This document shows positions 23,646-37,900 of a stretch of 64,000 nt of DNA, piece by piece (within the stretch, counting starts at the first letter, position 1; every line of letters begins with the position of its first letter). The notes under the pieces were generated by a model. That model ran no database searches, was not told the origin of the DNA, and was given only the letters and a program-made list of their open reading frames with translations. This DNA comes from Membranipora membranacea (Eukaryota; Bryozoa; Gymnolaemata; Cheilostomatida; Membraniporidae). The position numbers and the translations under genes are program-made. The DNA lies in contig OU612066.1 of NCBI GenBank assembly GCA_914767715.1, positions 18,700,283 to 18,764,282 on the forward strand, in the 5' to 3' direction.

Positions 23646-26600
23646 ATGGATATGATGTTTTTCGCACTGCTCTGTGTAATGCCATTGGTGAGCTCTGAGT
23701 ACTTGAGGAAAGAGCATACAATTACAAAGCCATTTCAAGGTAATCTTCATGATGATGTCATTTCTGATTTCTGATTCTCTTTTCAACAATTTCAATACCC
23801 AATGTTGATGATACTTGTGTAGTTAATCACTGCACTACGTAGTAAATTTTGGATATATCATAGAACCTTCCACCGATTTTGAGTTTGATTAAGACATTTC
23901 ATGGCATAAACATGACCTCCAGAATTGATTGTAGAGTAGATACTATCTATTCTATCTACTGAGAGTTGAACATTCTCACTCTCAATCAATCAGATTTCTT
24001 ACTATACTATTACTATGATTATCTTTGCTTTATTACAGCACCCTTCTGGGATATTATTGGAAATGCTATGATAACAAATCAATACATCAGGCTGACATCC
24101 GATTCCCAAAGCCAGAGAGGTGGTCTCTGGAATATCAAGGTATATGATTGTCCTTATTATAGATGATAGGCCTACTTCCGTCACTTGTTGGCATGATAAT
24201 CATGGGGCTTCTGTAGTTCGTGCCAGTCCTGTGGTCATGGCCTCATCCACTGGACTTGCACGACCACTGGACTTGCACGACCACTGGACTTGCATGACCA
24301 CTGGACTCGCCCAAATTGCAGAAGGCCAGTGATGTCAATAGCTGGGATCGCTATTGTTCAATGATAAATGTAACGGACTAAAATCTGTAGGACAATATCA
24401 AGATAGAATACCATGCCATGGTTGTCGGAGAATATGGAACAAAGTGTCTCTCATGTATACCAATATTTTATTTAGCCTGTTCACTATCATAACTGGGAGC
24501 TGCACATACAGTATGCCATACACGGTAAAGGTTCTGATGGACTTCATGGAGATGGTTTAGCTTTCTGGTATGCTAAAGAGCCTGGAGTGCTTGGTGAGTG
24601 ACTCATTTATAATTTTCAAGGCCAGAAGTTTTCCAATAAGATTGCTATTACATATTTGATCAGTCACATTGACTCTACCTCATGAAACTTTCTATTGTCT
24701 ATGTATATGTGCCGTATAAGGTATATATAAGTAACTGCCATCAAATGAAATAGCAGTTCTGCCCACTGGAAGCTTACAAATAATATTATAGCCTTATTGA
24801 GGCTGATATCCTTTTTGTGATTAGTTACTTCCTCAAATATGATGCAGAGTAATAAGAATACATTAAATTTTTCAGGAGATGTTTTTGGCTATAAAAACTT
24901 TTTCACTGGATTATCTGTTCTGATTGATACCTACAGCAATCACAATGGACCCCACAATGTAAGTCTCACTGTACATATATAAATTAAAGAAGGTTAATAA
25001 ATGTTAGCTAGCAATAAACTTCATTATTCCAAGATCGTGCGAAAAGGTGAACTTTTCCTGCTGTGACTACCTCACTCCTTAAGGGTATAGTGACATAGAT
25101 GAGTAAGTTAATCAATTTGTTACCAACATTGCAATAGTGAATTCTAGTGACAACTGTTTGTTTTGTTCTGATGTGAGTGTTAGAAATCACCCCACAATGT
25201 CCAAGTATCTAGCTCCGCATTCTGAAAATACTTTGCGTTTTACAGCATCGTCACCCGTATGTCTCAGCGATGGTGAATAACGGCTCGTTAGAGTATGACC
25301 ATGATAGAGACGGCACTCATACAGAGATAGCTGGATGTGAAACTGGAGGAAGAAATACTGACTATGAGACATTTATGGCTGTCAGATATTTAGATAATAA
25401 ACTAAGCGTAAGTAACACTGTAGAAACATGCACGAGGGAAATGTTCTGATGGGCCTCTTGTTAAACAGGCACAAACGATCGTCTTTTATCATAATACTCT
25501 TCATGATGTATTGGATTGGTCATCATCTAATGAAATGCATGCTTCATATGATCCGTATCACCTGTTACAAATTTTAGCGGCAAAATACTTAAATCAATCA
25601 ATCTACATGACTACTTTTCCAGGTTTCGATGGATGTTGATAACCAGGAGGAGTGGAAGGAATGTTTCACAGTAGAGGGTGTTATATTACCCACTGGATAT
25701 TATATAGGCTTCTCCTCTGCAACTGGTGATTTAGCAGGTATGTGTCGATGGGATTAAGACTACATATACATCTTGACTAGGGTGCTGTGCTAGCCCTTTT
25801 TTGTTTCGTTTTTGGAAAACAAAAAGGACTTTGGAATGAGACTAGTGTTATGCTGATATAGTTATAAACAGGATCACGCTTCTGATGTAGATCAATCGGG
25901 ACATTGCTGTAAAATCTTATCAGTTTGGGAGTTCCTGTCCCTTGGAGCTAATTCCATACATTTCTAGCTGAACTCCAGCCACAGGTCATATAGATCTGCA
26001 CTGCAGAATACAGAGCTGTTTGTGGATTCAGCATTGTTGAATCATCATTCTTAGGTGCATAAGTGGGGTGGGTGTAGGGTCATCTGGTATCATAAGGTAA
26101 CTAGCTCAAATACCTGGTGTTACCCTTTGAAATAGGGGTACTTGGCAATGTCATGTACAAAATGTCCAGACAAAATGATAGAGTTGCAGTTTACGCGTTT
26201 TCGGTCTTAATTGGAGTTGCCCATTTATTGACCTTCTAGTTCAGAGAGGTGGTAACTCCTGAAATATCAAATCAAATTTTTCCTCAAGCAGACCTACACC
26301 AGACACAGGTCACATATATCTGCACTGAGGGTTACAGAGCTGTTTGTGGAGTCAGCATTGTTGTCCTATTCTCTAACAGTGATTGACTATATCACCCTTG
26401 TTCTGAGGAGCAAAGGATCGCAGGAGATTCGTACAAGCACGAATGATGATATTTAAAAATGTCTCCTCTCCCTCATTTATTTATATTTACAACCACCTCG
26501 ACTAGCTGAAATTAGTGCTAGCTAGCTATTAAGTCATCCCCAGCTAGGTAACAAAAATTGCTCCAGCCAAAAATGTCGATTAAAAGTGTAACAACATTAT

Positions 26601-27090
26601 TTTATTACCAGATAATCATGATATTCTCGGAGTGAAGTTCTTTGAATTGGAGTCTAAACTAAAACAAGAGGATGATTATAGTAATGTACAGCCAAGTGCT
26701 TCCATATTCTCACCACCAAGAGGTAATGTTCTCGATAACTTCGATCAGATATGTGTAACCAGCACTATCTTGGTAACTTAGTTAGATTCCTCTTGTTGAT
26801 ATATTTTGTTTCGTTAATATTATCTAGTAATGGACCTTCCCTGACCACTCCTCGTTAGTAGTAGAGAAAGAATATACTACCTTCACTAAGAATCTTAACT
26901 GACCGTCGATACTTTTCCTGTTTTAGATCATATGGAGGATCCCAAGCCTGGCTTCTTCTCCGGTGCCTGGTCAGGACTGAAGCTCCTACTCGTGATAGTA
27001 TTAGTGTGTGTAGCAGTAGCAGTCATGGCTGTGGTAGGGTTTCTAGTTTTCCAAAAACAACAAGACAATTCAAGGAAACGATTCTATTAG
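23646..27090 (+). CDS. LMAN2: L-type lectin VIP36/LMAN2, vesicular integral-membrane protein
   Basis: A cargo receptor of the early secretory pathway that binds high-mannose glycans on glycoproteins. Exons: 23646-23739, 24039-24139, 24476-24593, 24876-24958, 25246-25407, 25623-25737, 26612-26722, 26927-27090; phases join to give 315 residues. Order: short signal peptide (MDMMFFALLCVMPLVSS), L-type lectin domain from about residue 28, stem, one membrane helix (LKLLLVIVLVCVAVAVMAVV) and a short cytosolic tail ending KRFY, the ER-exit tail of VIP36. Lectin landmarks include GDGLAFWY, DTYSNHNGPH, PYVSAMVNNGSLEYDHDRDG (metal and sugar site region) and LPTGYYIGFSSATGDLADNH. VIP36 and its paralogue VIPL are hard to separate in invertebrates; the KRFY tail favours VIP36. 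Confidence 0.95.
24251..24304. repeat. 17-bp tandem repeat, about four units
   Basis: The unit cactggacttgcacgac is repeated with small changes in intron 2 of the VIP36 gene. No coding role. Confidence 0.7.
25967..26375. repeat. Diverged direct repeat in VIP36 intron 6
   Basis: Two related blocks of about 85 bases (near 25967-26050 and 26291-26375) share cacaggtca-ata-atctgcact, tacagagctgtttgtgga and tcagcattgttg. They look like a local duplication or two copies of a small dispersed repeat. Confidence 0.65.
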
Positions 27091-28919
27091 AACTTGATAC
27101 AATTCAGCTTTGCTCAAAAAAGATCCTCTCATTCCATGATCTACATGTCTCTATAGATGTGTGTCTATATAACCCACTGCCTGACTGTCTCTCAAATAGT
27201 ACAGTCAGCTGGTCCACCGGGTGCTGACAAGAAAATCTTGTTTGTCAGACATTTTAAGGCACAAACTGGTTCCACACTCTACTTGATATGGTTGGATCTG
27301 TGCATTTGTGATAAACAACATCGGCAGTGGATATATTGGAACAAAGACTTATCTGAGGCCTTCCAGTATATCAAGTCATGAATTCTATTTCATAAAGAAG
27401 TCTTTATGAGGGACACCAAAACTATAACCTGCAACCCAAATTGTCAAAATGTGTTCGATTTTCATGTGTGCTCAGGCATCACATTATGGCAGTAATGACC
27501 AACCAACGAGAATTCAGCATCTGTGTATTTCGTGGCGTAATGCCTGCTTTTTCTTTCGTTTTGTCAACCACTGCTGAAACAAATAATTTATGCTTCCTTC
27601 TTAAGTAATCGATCATAATGCATTATTTTGAATGTTCTATAAAAAAGCTATGATCTACCCTACATTCATAAATAATATACATACAAATTCAGTAACAAAT
27701 GATGAGTTTATCGACCTCCAAAGATTTTGTTATCGTTGTTGATGTTTACTTTGGGTACATGCCTGATTTGGAATCTTACACAGTGAGCAAACTGCTGGGC
27801 TAAGCACTAAGTACAACCAACACTGTAAACAAGAGAAGACAATCACCTGTAATTACTGCTTTGGGTGGGAGCATGGCACTGGTAAAACCCCGCCCCTTTA
27901 GTATACCCAAAGTTCCTGTTAAGTTTTAACACAAGGTGAGGGGCATTTGATGATCCACTGTCTATCCTTCAGGGTAGCGTACTAAGTCAAGGGCAAAAGT
28001 GGAAGCAAAATTTTGTAAAACCACTTGGTCCTGAAGCCCAGTGAATGTACTCTCTGATTTGGGATACCCAATCTTAGAGATTGGTATTTACCGGATTGAC
28101 CATGTTGGAAATTGTTCATATCTACAGTAAATGTCAAGTTGTGGGTTTATGCTGCTGGTCTGATATGGATACATAGTCTTAGCAAGGAGTAACTCCTACT
28201 CCTAGTCCTTGCTCTTACTTTAGTGACTTAGTGACTTAGTCTCATCACATTTTTTATCTAGTATACTGTAGTTAGTTGCATTCAGTTCAAGGAGTAAGAC
28301 ACTTTGATCAGTTGGAGCTCATAGAATCAATGTGACATATATGAGGAGATTACCACACTGGAATCCTGACAGCCTTACCTACCTCCTTGCTTACCTAGTC
28401 TTCCTTTGCAACCTTATCAAGACTTGCTGCCAAGGCACTCAACTAACTGTTGATTGACTGTTAATATAGTGACAATATTAACTATCATAGCTGCAGGATC
28501 AACTAACTGTGTTGGGTCTGATTTGTTTGAATTGGGGTCATCCTATCCAATCAGACCCAATAAACTGGTTAGTTTCCACCACCAAGAAATAGGTCTGGTA
28601 TGCAAACCTGTCAGTCCCTGTGTGAAGTATGAGAGCATGTATGCTGCAAAGTCCTAGACCTGTCATTTAACTCATTTGTGCCCTGTCTTGCTCTCAAATT
28701 TTTCATTTTTTCCACCCTTGGTTGTTCAATCCTTTTCCGAGTTCAACTGATGACCAGAACATATTGATAATTTGGTTGTTCTTGAAACACATGCTTTAAA
28801 ACCTGCATTATGGTGTATTATTTAGATATTTTATTTCTATTTTAGCACAGATACTGAAACTCCAACATCGAAGGCTAGCAGTTGCTTTATTTTAATATCT
28901 GGTTAAAAAATTAAGAGTG
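27091..28919 (+). other. Intergenic region and VIP36 3' UTR
   Basis: Lies between two plus-strand genes. It should hold the VIP36 3' UTR and the upstream region of the pseudouridine gene. Short open frames (27006-27227, 27157-27381, 28454-28657) show no splice support or recognisable protein. No gene called. Confidence 0.5.
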
Positions 28920-31900
28920 ATGGCTTATCGCATAGCAGTCAACAAATGTTTCGGCACACGATATCATGGTAAGCAATTATCAATACTATGATGTTTTATG
29001 CTTCACTTAATTCAGAGCCAAATGGATCCATTCGATTATTACTCCCTGGTGAGATTGAAGAGGAAATGTTCCATAAAATCCTGAGACAAATACTATATCG
29101 GACTTTTGCTGTACTTTTTTTTGCAGTAAGTGTCACACAGATCAGATCATACAGCAGAGTGCAGGATTATATGGTAATTAATGAGGAGGTGAGAGAGGCA
29201 TTGAGCTCTAACAAACCTGTTGTCGCACTGGAGAGTACTATACTGACACATGGCATGCCATTTCCTGATAATCTTAGGTAAATATATATAATTTATGGAC
29301 TAGGAAAAAAGCAAAACATACATAAAGTTTATCAACATATGTTGTTAAAATAAGACATCAAGGTTGGAAAAAATGATTTGGCACGATTCTGAGTCTTGCA
29401 GATCTTAGGTCGGTAATTAGTGTATGGAGGAGAGGATGTTCTACTATTATTTCATATAACTCAACTTATCACTAAACTGGGTGCTCGCAATCATATCAAA
29501 ATATCTCTTGCTCATATCGAAAGTAAAAGCATAGATATCTTGTACTGCAGAATGGGTCGATCTGTAGAGCAGATTATACGTGATAATGGAGCTGTTCCTG
29601 CTACTATAGCTCTCATGTCTGGTAAAGCTTATATCGGTGTCAGTGATGGTATGTTAGAACAAATATCTGATACATCAAACCACCCGTCTGTCAAAGTCTC
29701 CAGACGCGATCTAGCATATGCTCTCAACATGGTATGTATCCAATATGTAGCTTGTGTTTTTACTGGCTTTAATTTTATTTAGAACATTACTAAGCTAGTC
29801 AAGTAAAAATCAATGGCAATGTGTTTTGTATAGCCCAACATGAGAAGCTCATATGAATTTAGCTGGCCAAGACAGCAAACATTTGCATGTGCTTACTCAG
29901 ATTGCAGAAAATGTTTTACTTTCTTTTCTGATTTTTGAGAACAACGGTTTAACACAAATTTTATTTTGTACTGAATCAGACTGGTTTTGCCAGTTGGCAA
30001 AATGTCACTTCCTGAATCAGTTATGTTCAGCTTTGTATTCTCCGTGTAAGCCACCTGCAGAGCAGAGAAAACCGATTCCCCTCATATTTTACAGGGTTTG
30101 ACAGGTGGTACTACTATATCAGGTACAATGGTGTTAGCTCATGCTGCTGGTATTAGACTATTTGTATCCGGAGGGTTAGGAGGTGTACATCGAGGAGGGG
30201 AGACAACCATGGACGTCAGCGCAGATCTCACTGAGCTCGGTAAAACTCCCGTAACGCTAGTAACTTCAGGTAAGTATCTGATTGTAGTAAATTATCACCC
30301 ATGTCCAAAATTAACTGCAAACGTTGGGCAGAATTGTTGCATTCAATTTGATGTAGTCCTAAAGACTCAATTTTAGACACAATTAAATAGTTATTAATTT
30401 TAATGAGATAGTACAAGTTCTCACATCACATGGTAACTATAAGCTGAATCAGACATTAAATGTCTGATTCAGCTTATTTGATAACAATTTTGAGTTATCT
30501 CCTTAATATCAATGAGAGGACAACCCAATGTGTTAGTTTTAAAAGATTTGTTCACCTTCAAACCTGTTCAAACCAGGCAGTTTGTTCAATGAACTCCTGG
30601 TTTGGTTTGTGACATGTCCCAAACTCCTGTTTGAACCAAGTTATTTTAAGAAAACAATTAAACTGCTTACAAATTTTGATTTATTGGGAAAATTTGCGAC
30701 ACTGCGTATATGAATAAAAATGATATAGAAATATAAATTTGATAATAACCTCGTTATTTTAGGAGTGAAGAGTATATTAGATATTGGGCGTACTCTGGAA
30801 TACTTAGAGACACAAGGAGTTTGTGTGGCCACATTCGGGTCTACCACACAGTTCCCAGCATTCTTCTCTAGTAAGAGCGGATATGAGTCCTGCTGTAACT
30901 TAGCAGATGTAAACGAAGCTGCTAAACTAGTTCATACTTCTATGGGGCTCGGACTAAAGAACGGTATGTGTGTCTCTTGCATGTATTATCTCTAAGCGTT
31001 TACTAATTAATTTCCTGATGTGTCATATATGCTTCTTGTGAAATGTATGTCTATGGGTTTTTGTGAATATATGCAGGCGTGTTATGTCTAAAATACTTGG
31101 AGTTGATTATTTCTGGACGCCACCACTGCAAGTTCTCGTTGAATGGCTGATTTTTGCCCTACTGACTATCTGACTGTTGTAATCATACTGTGAGTATGTG
31201 TGATTGTTGTAGTGTATAGTTGATTGTTTTAGTATGAGGCTGATTGTTGGAGTGTATGATTGACTATTTGTGATGTTTGACTGATGGATGTATATAGGTT
31301 TATAATAGATTGTTGCAGTGAGCGATATTGCTGTTTATTGTAGGAATTTTGATTGCAAACCCGATACCAGAGGAATTTGAGTTGCAGGGGCAGACAATCG
31401 AGGAGAGTGTGCAGCAGGCCGTAACTGAAGCTAAGTAAGATGATAAGTACTACACCTTGTTATGTAGAATATTGTTCAAGTTTTCGTATACTCAGTTTGG
31501 GTGTGTTACTCATTCAGACATTATGTGTTTCAACCTGTGATTCTTTACAAATTCATATCCTATGGCTTACAGCAGGGCAATAATTGCCTGTGAGGAAATC
31601 CGCAGTTTTGAAATTCAATGAAGACATATCCTCACTAACACCAGTCATTACAGTCAGTTCAATCATGTTCACTTTATATTTTATCTTTTACACAGTGAAG
31701 CAGGAGTCAGGGGTAAGGAGATAACACCTTACATACTGAGTCGAGTCAATGAACTAACTAAGGGTCTATCACTACAGTCTAATATAGCCCTGGTGGAGAA
31801 TAACGCTAAAGTAGGAGCTCAGATTGCATCCAGGTAGTCTAACTATATTGTGAATGCAGGGTCACGATATATCATTGTGAAGCTCTGAATAATCTTTGCA

Positions 31901-34900
31901 AGGCAGAGTAGTTCTCATGAAGCATGGCATTTTCTATAAAAAAACGGATTTAGGTTTTAGTTTGCCTTTCCACTCTCTCCTGCCTGCATGGCCATTCTGA
32001 TATGCAGGCAGGCACAAAGCTTGTGGGGTTTTTATTGTCAATTGTTACTGGCTAGTCTGTCTAGTCTGTCTACTATTGCCGAATCCTTATTCCCAGTATC
32101 ATCAATCCAATTCAACCAATTATTCTGCTTCGTGGAGTGAGTCTGTTCAATGTAGGCCACATGGAATTGACAAACCCCTCTACATTAATTTCGGATAACT
32201 TTTGGCTTTAATCATGTCTGTACTGCCCACATAATACAGTTATTTCACTTCTGATGCTTCAACCAACCAAATCAGGAAACTAATGGCCACAGATAAGACA
32301 CAACAAACCATTTCCATCACATATATTAGCGCATATAAGTTCAATGATTTAATTCCCATGCTCATTCACAAAGATCTTTGAATTGTAGATTATCGGAATT
32401 GGAGAAGACAACCAGTAGTAAGATACCGCAATCAGTGAACACTAACACAGGGAGACGAGCTAAAACATCTCAGGGACCAGGTGCTAAGAAGAGGCCCACT
32501 GTGATAGGGGCGTGTAATCTAGATACAATCATGCATATACAGAGTAATGATATCAAGGTTAGCTTATACTCCACGTCTTCAGTGAGCTAAGCAGCATGTC
32601 TTCATTTACTGCTCATAGCTTCTCCTTAATAATATATAGTATGAGTAGCAGTATCAAAGGTTGTTCTAGTGGTATTATCGAGGGTAGTAGAGTAGAGTCC
32701 TTTGTTATTGTGATATGAGCACAGCTTTGATGTCTGACCTGCTGGTTAATCCAACATAGAGGGTCGTTAAATCAGGAGGGTTTGCATCTAGTTGCCTTTT
32801 TCACAAAGTGATTGTATTTTTATCTACCAGTTACATATTATCAAATTGTTTATTACCAAATATGTACTTTACTAATTATCAAAAATAATGATGATGTGGT
32901 GTTACAGTTTAATGGACAGACAAATCAGGCTATATCCAGTATACAATGTGGTGGTGTGGGCAGGAATCTCTCTGATGGACTCAGTAGGCTCGGCAGTCAG
33001 CCCAGATTTCTGACAGCGCTTGGAAGAGATGTGGGCGGAGATAGTATAATCAGCAAGTGTCCTCATATGGTATGTAGGATTTTGCTGAATCATTTGCGTT
33101 TACAATCAGCAATATTATTTTCCTGTTCCTTTATTGTTTATCAGTTCCTAAGCTTGCTCCCCTAGTTCAAGGCTTAGTATGACAGGCTCTCACTGCTCTG
33201 CTCGCTATAATTTAGTACTTACCACACAGTCACTGACAACAGAGACATAAGATATGCATTTGCCTAATGATGTATGCAAAATGATAAAGTGGGAGTTAAT
33301 AGTTTTCAGTCTTACAGCAAGCTAAATTAGAGTTGCCCACTTATTGAACTTGTTGTTCAGAGAGAAATTAACTCCCAAAATAACAAATCACACTTTCCTG
33401 AGGTTAGGGAAGGTGGACTAAAAATGTGAGCAATAAGTGTTTTTTTTTTATTCTGACCTTCAATTCATGTTATAGATATATCTGTTAAGGCTTATGAGTT
33501 TTCAAACAATCTTTACACCAGCAATTTAATGTCAAACTATCTTCGCTTTTACAGGATTGGAGTCTTGCTGAACGTTTAGATGATCACAGCACAGCCAACT
33601 ACACAGTAGTTTTGAATAAAGAAGGTGATGTTGTTCTGGGTGTCGGTGATATGAATATACATGAACAGATTACCCCTCAGTATGTAAGTCACAATAAGAA
33701 ACTTTTAATCTGAACCTGTTTCGAAATGAAAAACAGTATAAGTATGATTTTGTAAAAACCTTCAACCTTTGCTACAGGTTCAAGGATTCATTTTCTATAG
33801 ACCATCTTTGAGCAACACCAAAAAAATTTCTCTGCTTGAAACTGAAGGCAGCTTGCTCAAGCAACAAACATTGAATTAAGTCAATGATAACTATTTACCA
33901 TTCTGCGATTTTGATAAGCTAAAGTTATGTGGCTTTTAACAAGGAAAGGTTTGATGAAAAATGTCTAACGGTTGTTCGATGTTTGATTCTTAGATTGAGG
34001 AGCACGAGGCGATAATCAAAGACTCATCTCTGCTTATACTAGATGGTAACTTGTCTGTGTCAGCTATAAAGGCTGCAGGAGAACTCGCCCACAAACATCA
34101 TGTACCAAGTAAGTAGGTCATGCCCCCACTAAGATTTCCTTTACGTGATGGGAATGGTTTTCAAATGTGAAATCAACCAAACTTTGGGGAAACCACATAG
34201 GAAACTTAAAATCTCATTCAGAATTGAGAACTAAAAAGGAATTATCCTATAAGTATTCACAACCACTGTCCCGCTAAGAAAGAAGACACGATCAATGGCT
34301 GTTAATAACTCTGGATTGTTTATTTACAAAATAGTTGATTAAAATTTTTATATATGCACTTGAAAACTATAAACTAGAGGAACAATGGAATGTGTCAGTC
34401 AGAGATATGACATGGGATAGAATAAAAGATGGCCAGTAACAATGGAATGTTTACAGCATAGTAATAAAAAAGCGATAATTTTGCAGCATGGATTCGTTAG
34501 TAAAAATTGAGTAAAATCACTGGATATCCCAGTATTGGAATGTAATTGCTAAGATTTTGCACTTGTACCTGTTTGCTGAGCCTAAAATAAGTTGCTCCAC
34601 TTATAAACAACTTCTACTTCCACGTACGAGCAGCTTAGCTTAACAAGTTATGAACGAAGGCGAGATATTATAATAATATTGAGAGAAACATGCACCATTC
34701 CGCTACACATAGAGAGATGACACAATGCTTTAGTAGCTGCCACTATGGCTGCCACTTGGTGAGCCATCTTTAGAGTCCATCTCGTCATAACGTCTATGAT
34801 ACCAGTTACAGAACAGAGCCACTGATGATATAAAGGTGAAGAAACCACCGAGCACGTGTAACCAGTAACCCCACGATAAGATGTTAAAGTCAACTTTGGG

Positions 34901-37900
34901 CATCCAAGTTCTGTCGATACTTCCTAGTCCAAATAATATAGCTTCAATTGCACTCATCAAAACTACAAAGTGACAAGACTAACAGATTTAACAAATGTTT
35001 AGACAACTCTGATACACAGCATTCAACAACTGAGGTCTAGATACCAATATAGTCTGTAGGTCTATATTAGACAATGCATTGGCTCTGATTGGCTGGTGGG
35101 TGGGAGAGAGCCAATGCCAGGTCAGTCAGTGAAAATACCCATTGATATAATAGTTGATGTGAAAGTTATTCAGTTTCCTTTTCACTTTATCTCAATGGGT
35201 ACTTTCTGTGACTTATCATTGCCGCTCTTTCCCACCCAGCAGCCAATAAGTCCAGAGCCGACACATTGGCAAGGCCTTTATGATACCCTAAGTGCTTAGC
35301 TGTAAAAATCTCAAAAAAATAGTAAAAAACCTGGACTTAGAGGCATGTGGACTTGTACAAGGATACTCACATGAGAGAAATACAGCACAGAATCCTTTGA
35401 GTAGATTAGAAGAGCTATCCTGTGTACAGCAGTGACACATTATACCAGTCACCATCATCGTCCCTCCAATAAGTGTCACAAAGTTCAGCGCTGCGATCAC
35501 TTGCAACACAACAAACCATCCTGAAATAGAGAATAGCAGCATATAATGGTAGTGAAAGGGAGAGAGCATCTTTCATGTGTGAAGGTCAAACAATCTGTGA
35601 CTTCATGCAGGCTAATGTGTTCTTCGAAGTAGCCTACATTATACGTGCAACAATTTGAGCTATCACGAGATTTCCTGAGTACGAAATATGCCTTAATACT
35701 TTAGCATGGTGTCAATACATCATCTACAGAAGAAAACACATATGCTTGGTATGTAACATAGGAATAATTATGGCAGTAGAGTAGATTTCATCAGACATTG
35801 CCATGAAAAGCAATGATTGACAAGTGTTTGCAGGTGCCCCTTGTCATTTCTGCTAAGACTATATAGCTGGATGATAACATAGAGTAGTGTTTTACTGTCA
35901 GTGAGATAATCTGTTAACACTTACCTGGGTTTAACCAGTATCTGATCTCATTAAACTCTGGCCAGAAGATCCACCAGCATCCATTGTAAAGTTTAGATAC
36001 ATAATCTTTTGGATCAACAAAATCTTTCAGACAAGCCTCCCAAAGTCCTATTCTCTGGAAAGGGTTGGTAGCTCTGGGGTCTGAGATTAACCAGTAAGGT
36101 GATACAAATGCTATGAAGTTCAGTATAGCGCCTAAAACTACAAAAATTGTCCCAATCATAAGAGTGGGGCTTTGAGCCATGTTTGAGTCTCATTGACACT
36201 CACTCACTCTTTGACCTACTTGCTTTTGTGGTCATGTGACCAAAACAAAGTAGGGCATGAGTAGGCAACTCTAAATTTTCATATGGGTTTTTGTGAGATG
36301 TTAGCCTACGGGTGAATTAAAACTTACCTTGGGTTGGCCTAATTATGAATGATCTCAGAAACGCCTTTGTGGTGTTTCATATATATTTGATATGATTAAT
36401 TCCATCAGAACTAGATAATTTGCAAAATTCAATTAGATCCATCCTTCAGAAAAGGATTGACTTTCAGAATTGCTGTTTTTTTTCATATGTCTGTTTGACA
36501 AGACTTATATGCTCCATCCATTCAATGTTGCTATCAAAGCAACCATGTGTATTTTCCACTCTGCACAGAACGCAAACATTTTGGCTGTTCAACAAATCAG
36601 AAATTCTGTGACTATCATAGATAGAGGAGACCTTGTCATGTTAATCAAAACTTAACTAAGTTAAAACTAAACTTAGCAAAAATCGAGCTTTTTAAATCGA
36701 ATGCGTATTGATGAACAAAGCAAAGCCAGGATAAAGATGGATTAACAATGTGTAAAATAACATGTGATTGGAATGTATATTATTGAGAGAAACAGAGTAA
36801 AAAAGCCGATTTCATATATAGAAAAATCTGTTATATACAGTTTATATTAGTGTGCTGGAATGTTAAAGCTATAAAAAATCAGGTGAAATTCATAAGTCAT
36901 CACATGAAAAAAAAGTAAACCATACTGATAAAATAATGTCAGTAGCAAGGTAAGCGCATTGGAATGTATGGGTCTGATGTTGTAAATTTGCTAAAGGTGC
37001 AGAGATATACATAAAAGAAATACTAAATGACGCTTCTGACTTTTTCCCTACGTAAGTCCTTGGCCTTTCCTTCCCTTGTGATATCGTTTTGAACACAGAT
37101 AATTAACAAGAGCAGAGTTTTGGCTTGCAATGCATTGTAAACTAGCAAACTAGCTTGACAAATTCAAATTATTTCCTGCAAAATGGCCACTCCGTTGTTG
37201 AGGAATGAAAATTTTTATCTTTAAAAAAAATACAAGTCAGCAATGAGATCGGCCATTTATTTGTGATAGCGTCAGAGAACTGCAGTAATGTATTGGCTGC
37301 TCTAGTATTCTCCCCTGAATTGTTGTGTCTCTCCCTGACCACTGAGAGCCCGTTTCATATTTCTCCTCTCAGTCCGCACTGTCATATAACTGATCACAAG
37401 AGCGACCAGAGCTAATCCAGACATAATAGCAGATACTATCGCCATACCCCAACCTGCACCCAGCTTCTTAAACCTTATATTCGGCACCTGTAACACATAA
37501 CAAATTTATGTCTGAATATTTGGAATAAGGAAAATGAAATCAAATACAGTAGCAGTAGATGAAAAATATAATCACGTGGAATGTTTCATCTGTCCTCAAA
37601 CTTTTGGAAGTGAGACAATTTATATTCATATTTGATGAAAGAAATGAGAAAGAAATACCTTGTAATACTCATCATCTGTGACTCTGAGACCGTATAATAC
37701 CACCTCGCAGAATCCAATTATCGCTAGAAAGAGAAATGAGATGAATAAAACTCTAACGCATCAGTCACTAGACCAGAATATCACGATGACGGCAAACAAG
37801 GATGCACATTTAATGTATCAAATTGCCGATAATCCGTGTTCCATATTTTGTCATTGTATTGGTTTCAATTCAGACACCCATAGATAGGAAGGTTTTTTCG

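Noticed and set aside
28454-28657. Plus-strand 67-residue frame in the intergenic region
   Set aside because: No signal, splice support or recognisable domain; AT-rich chance frame.
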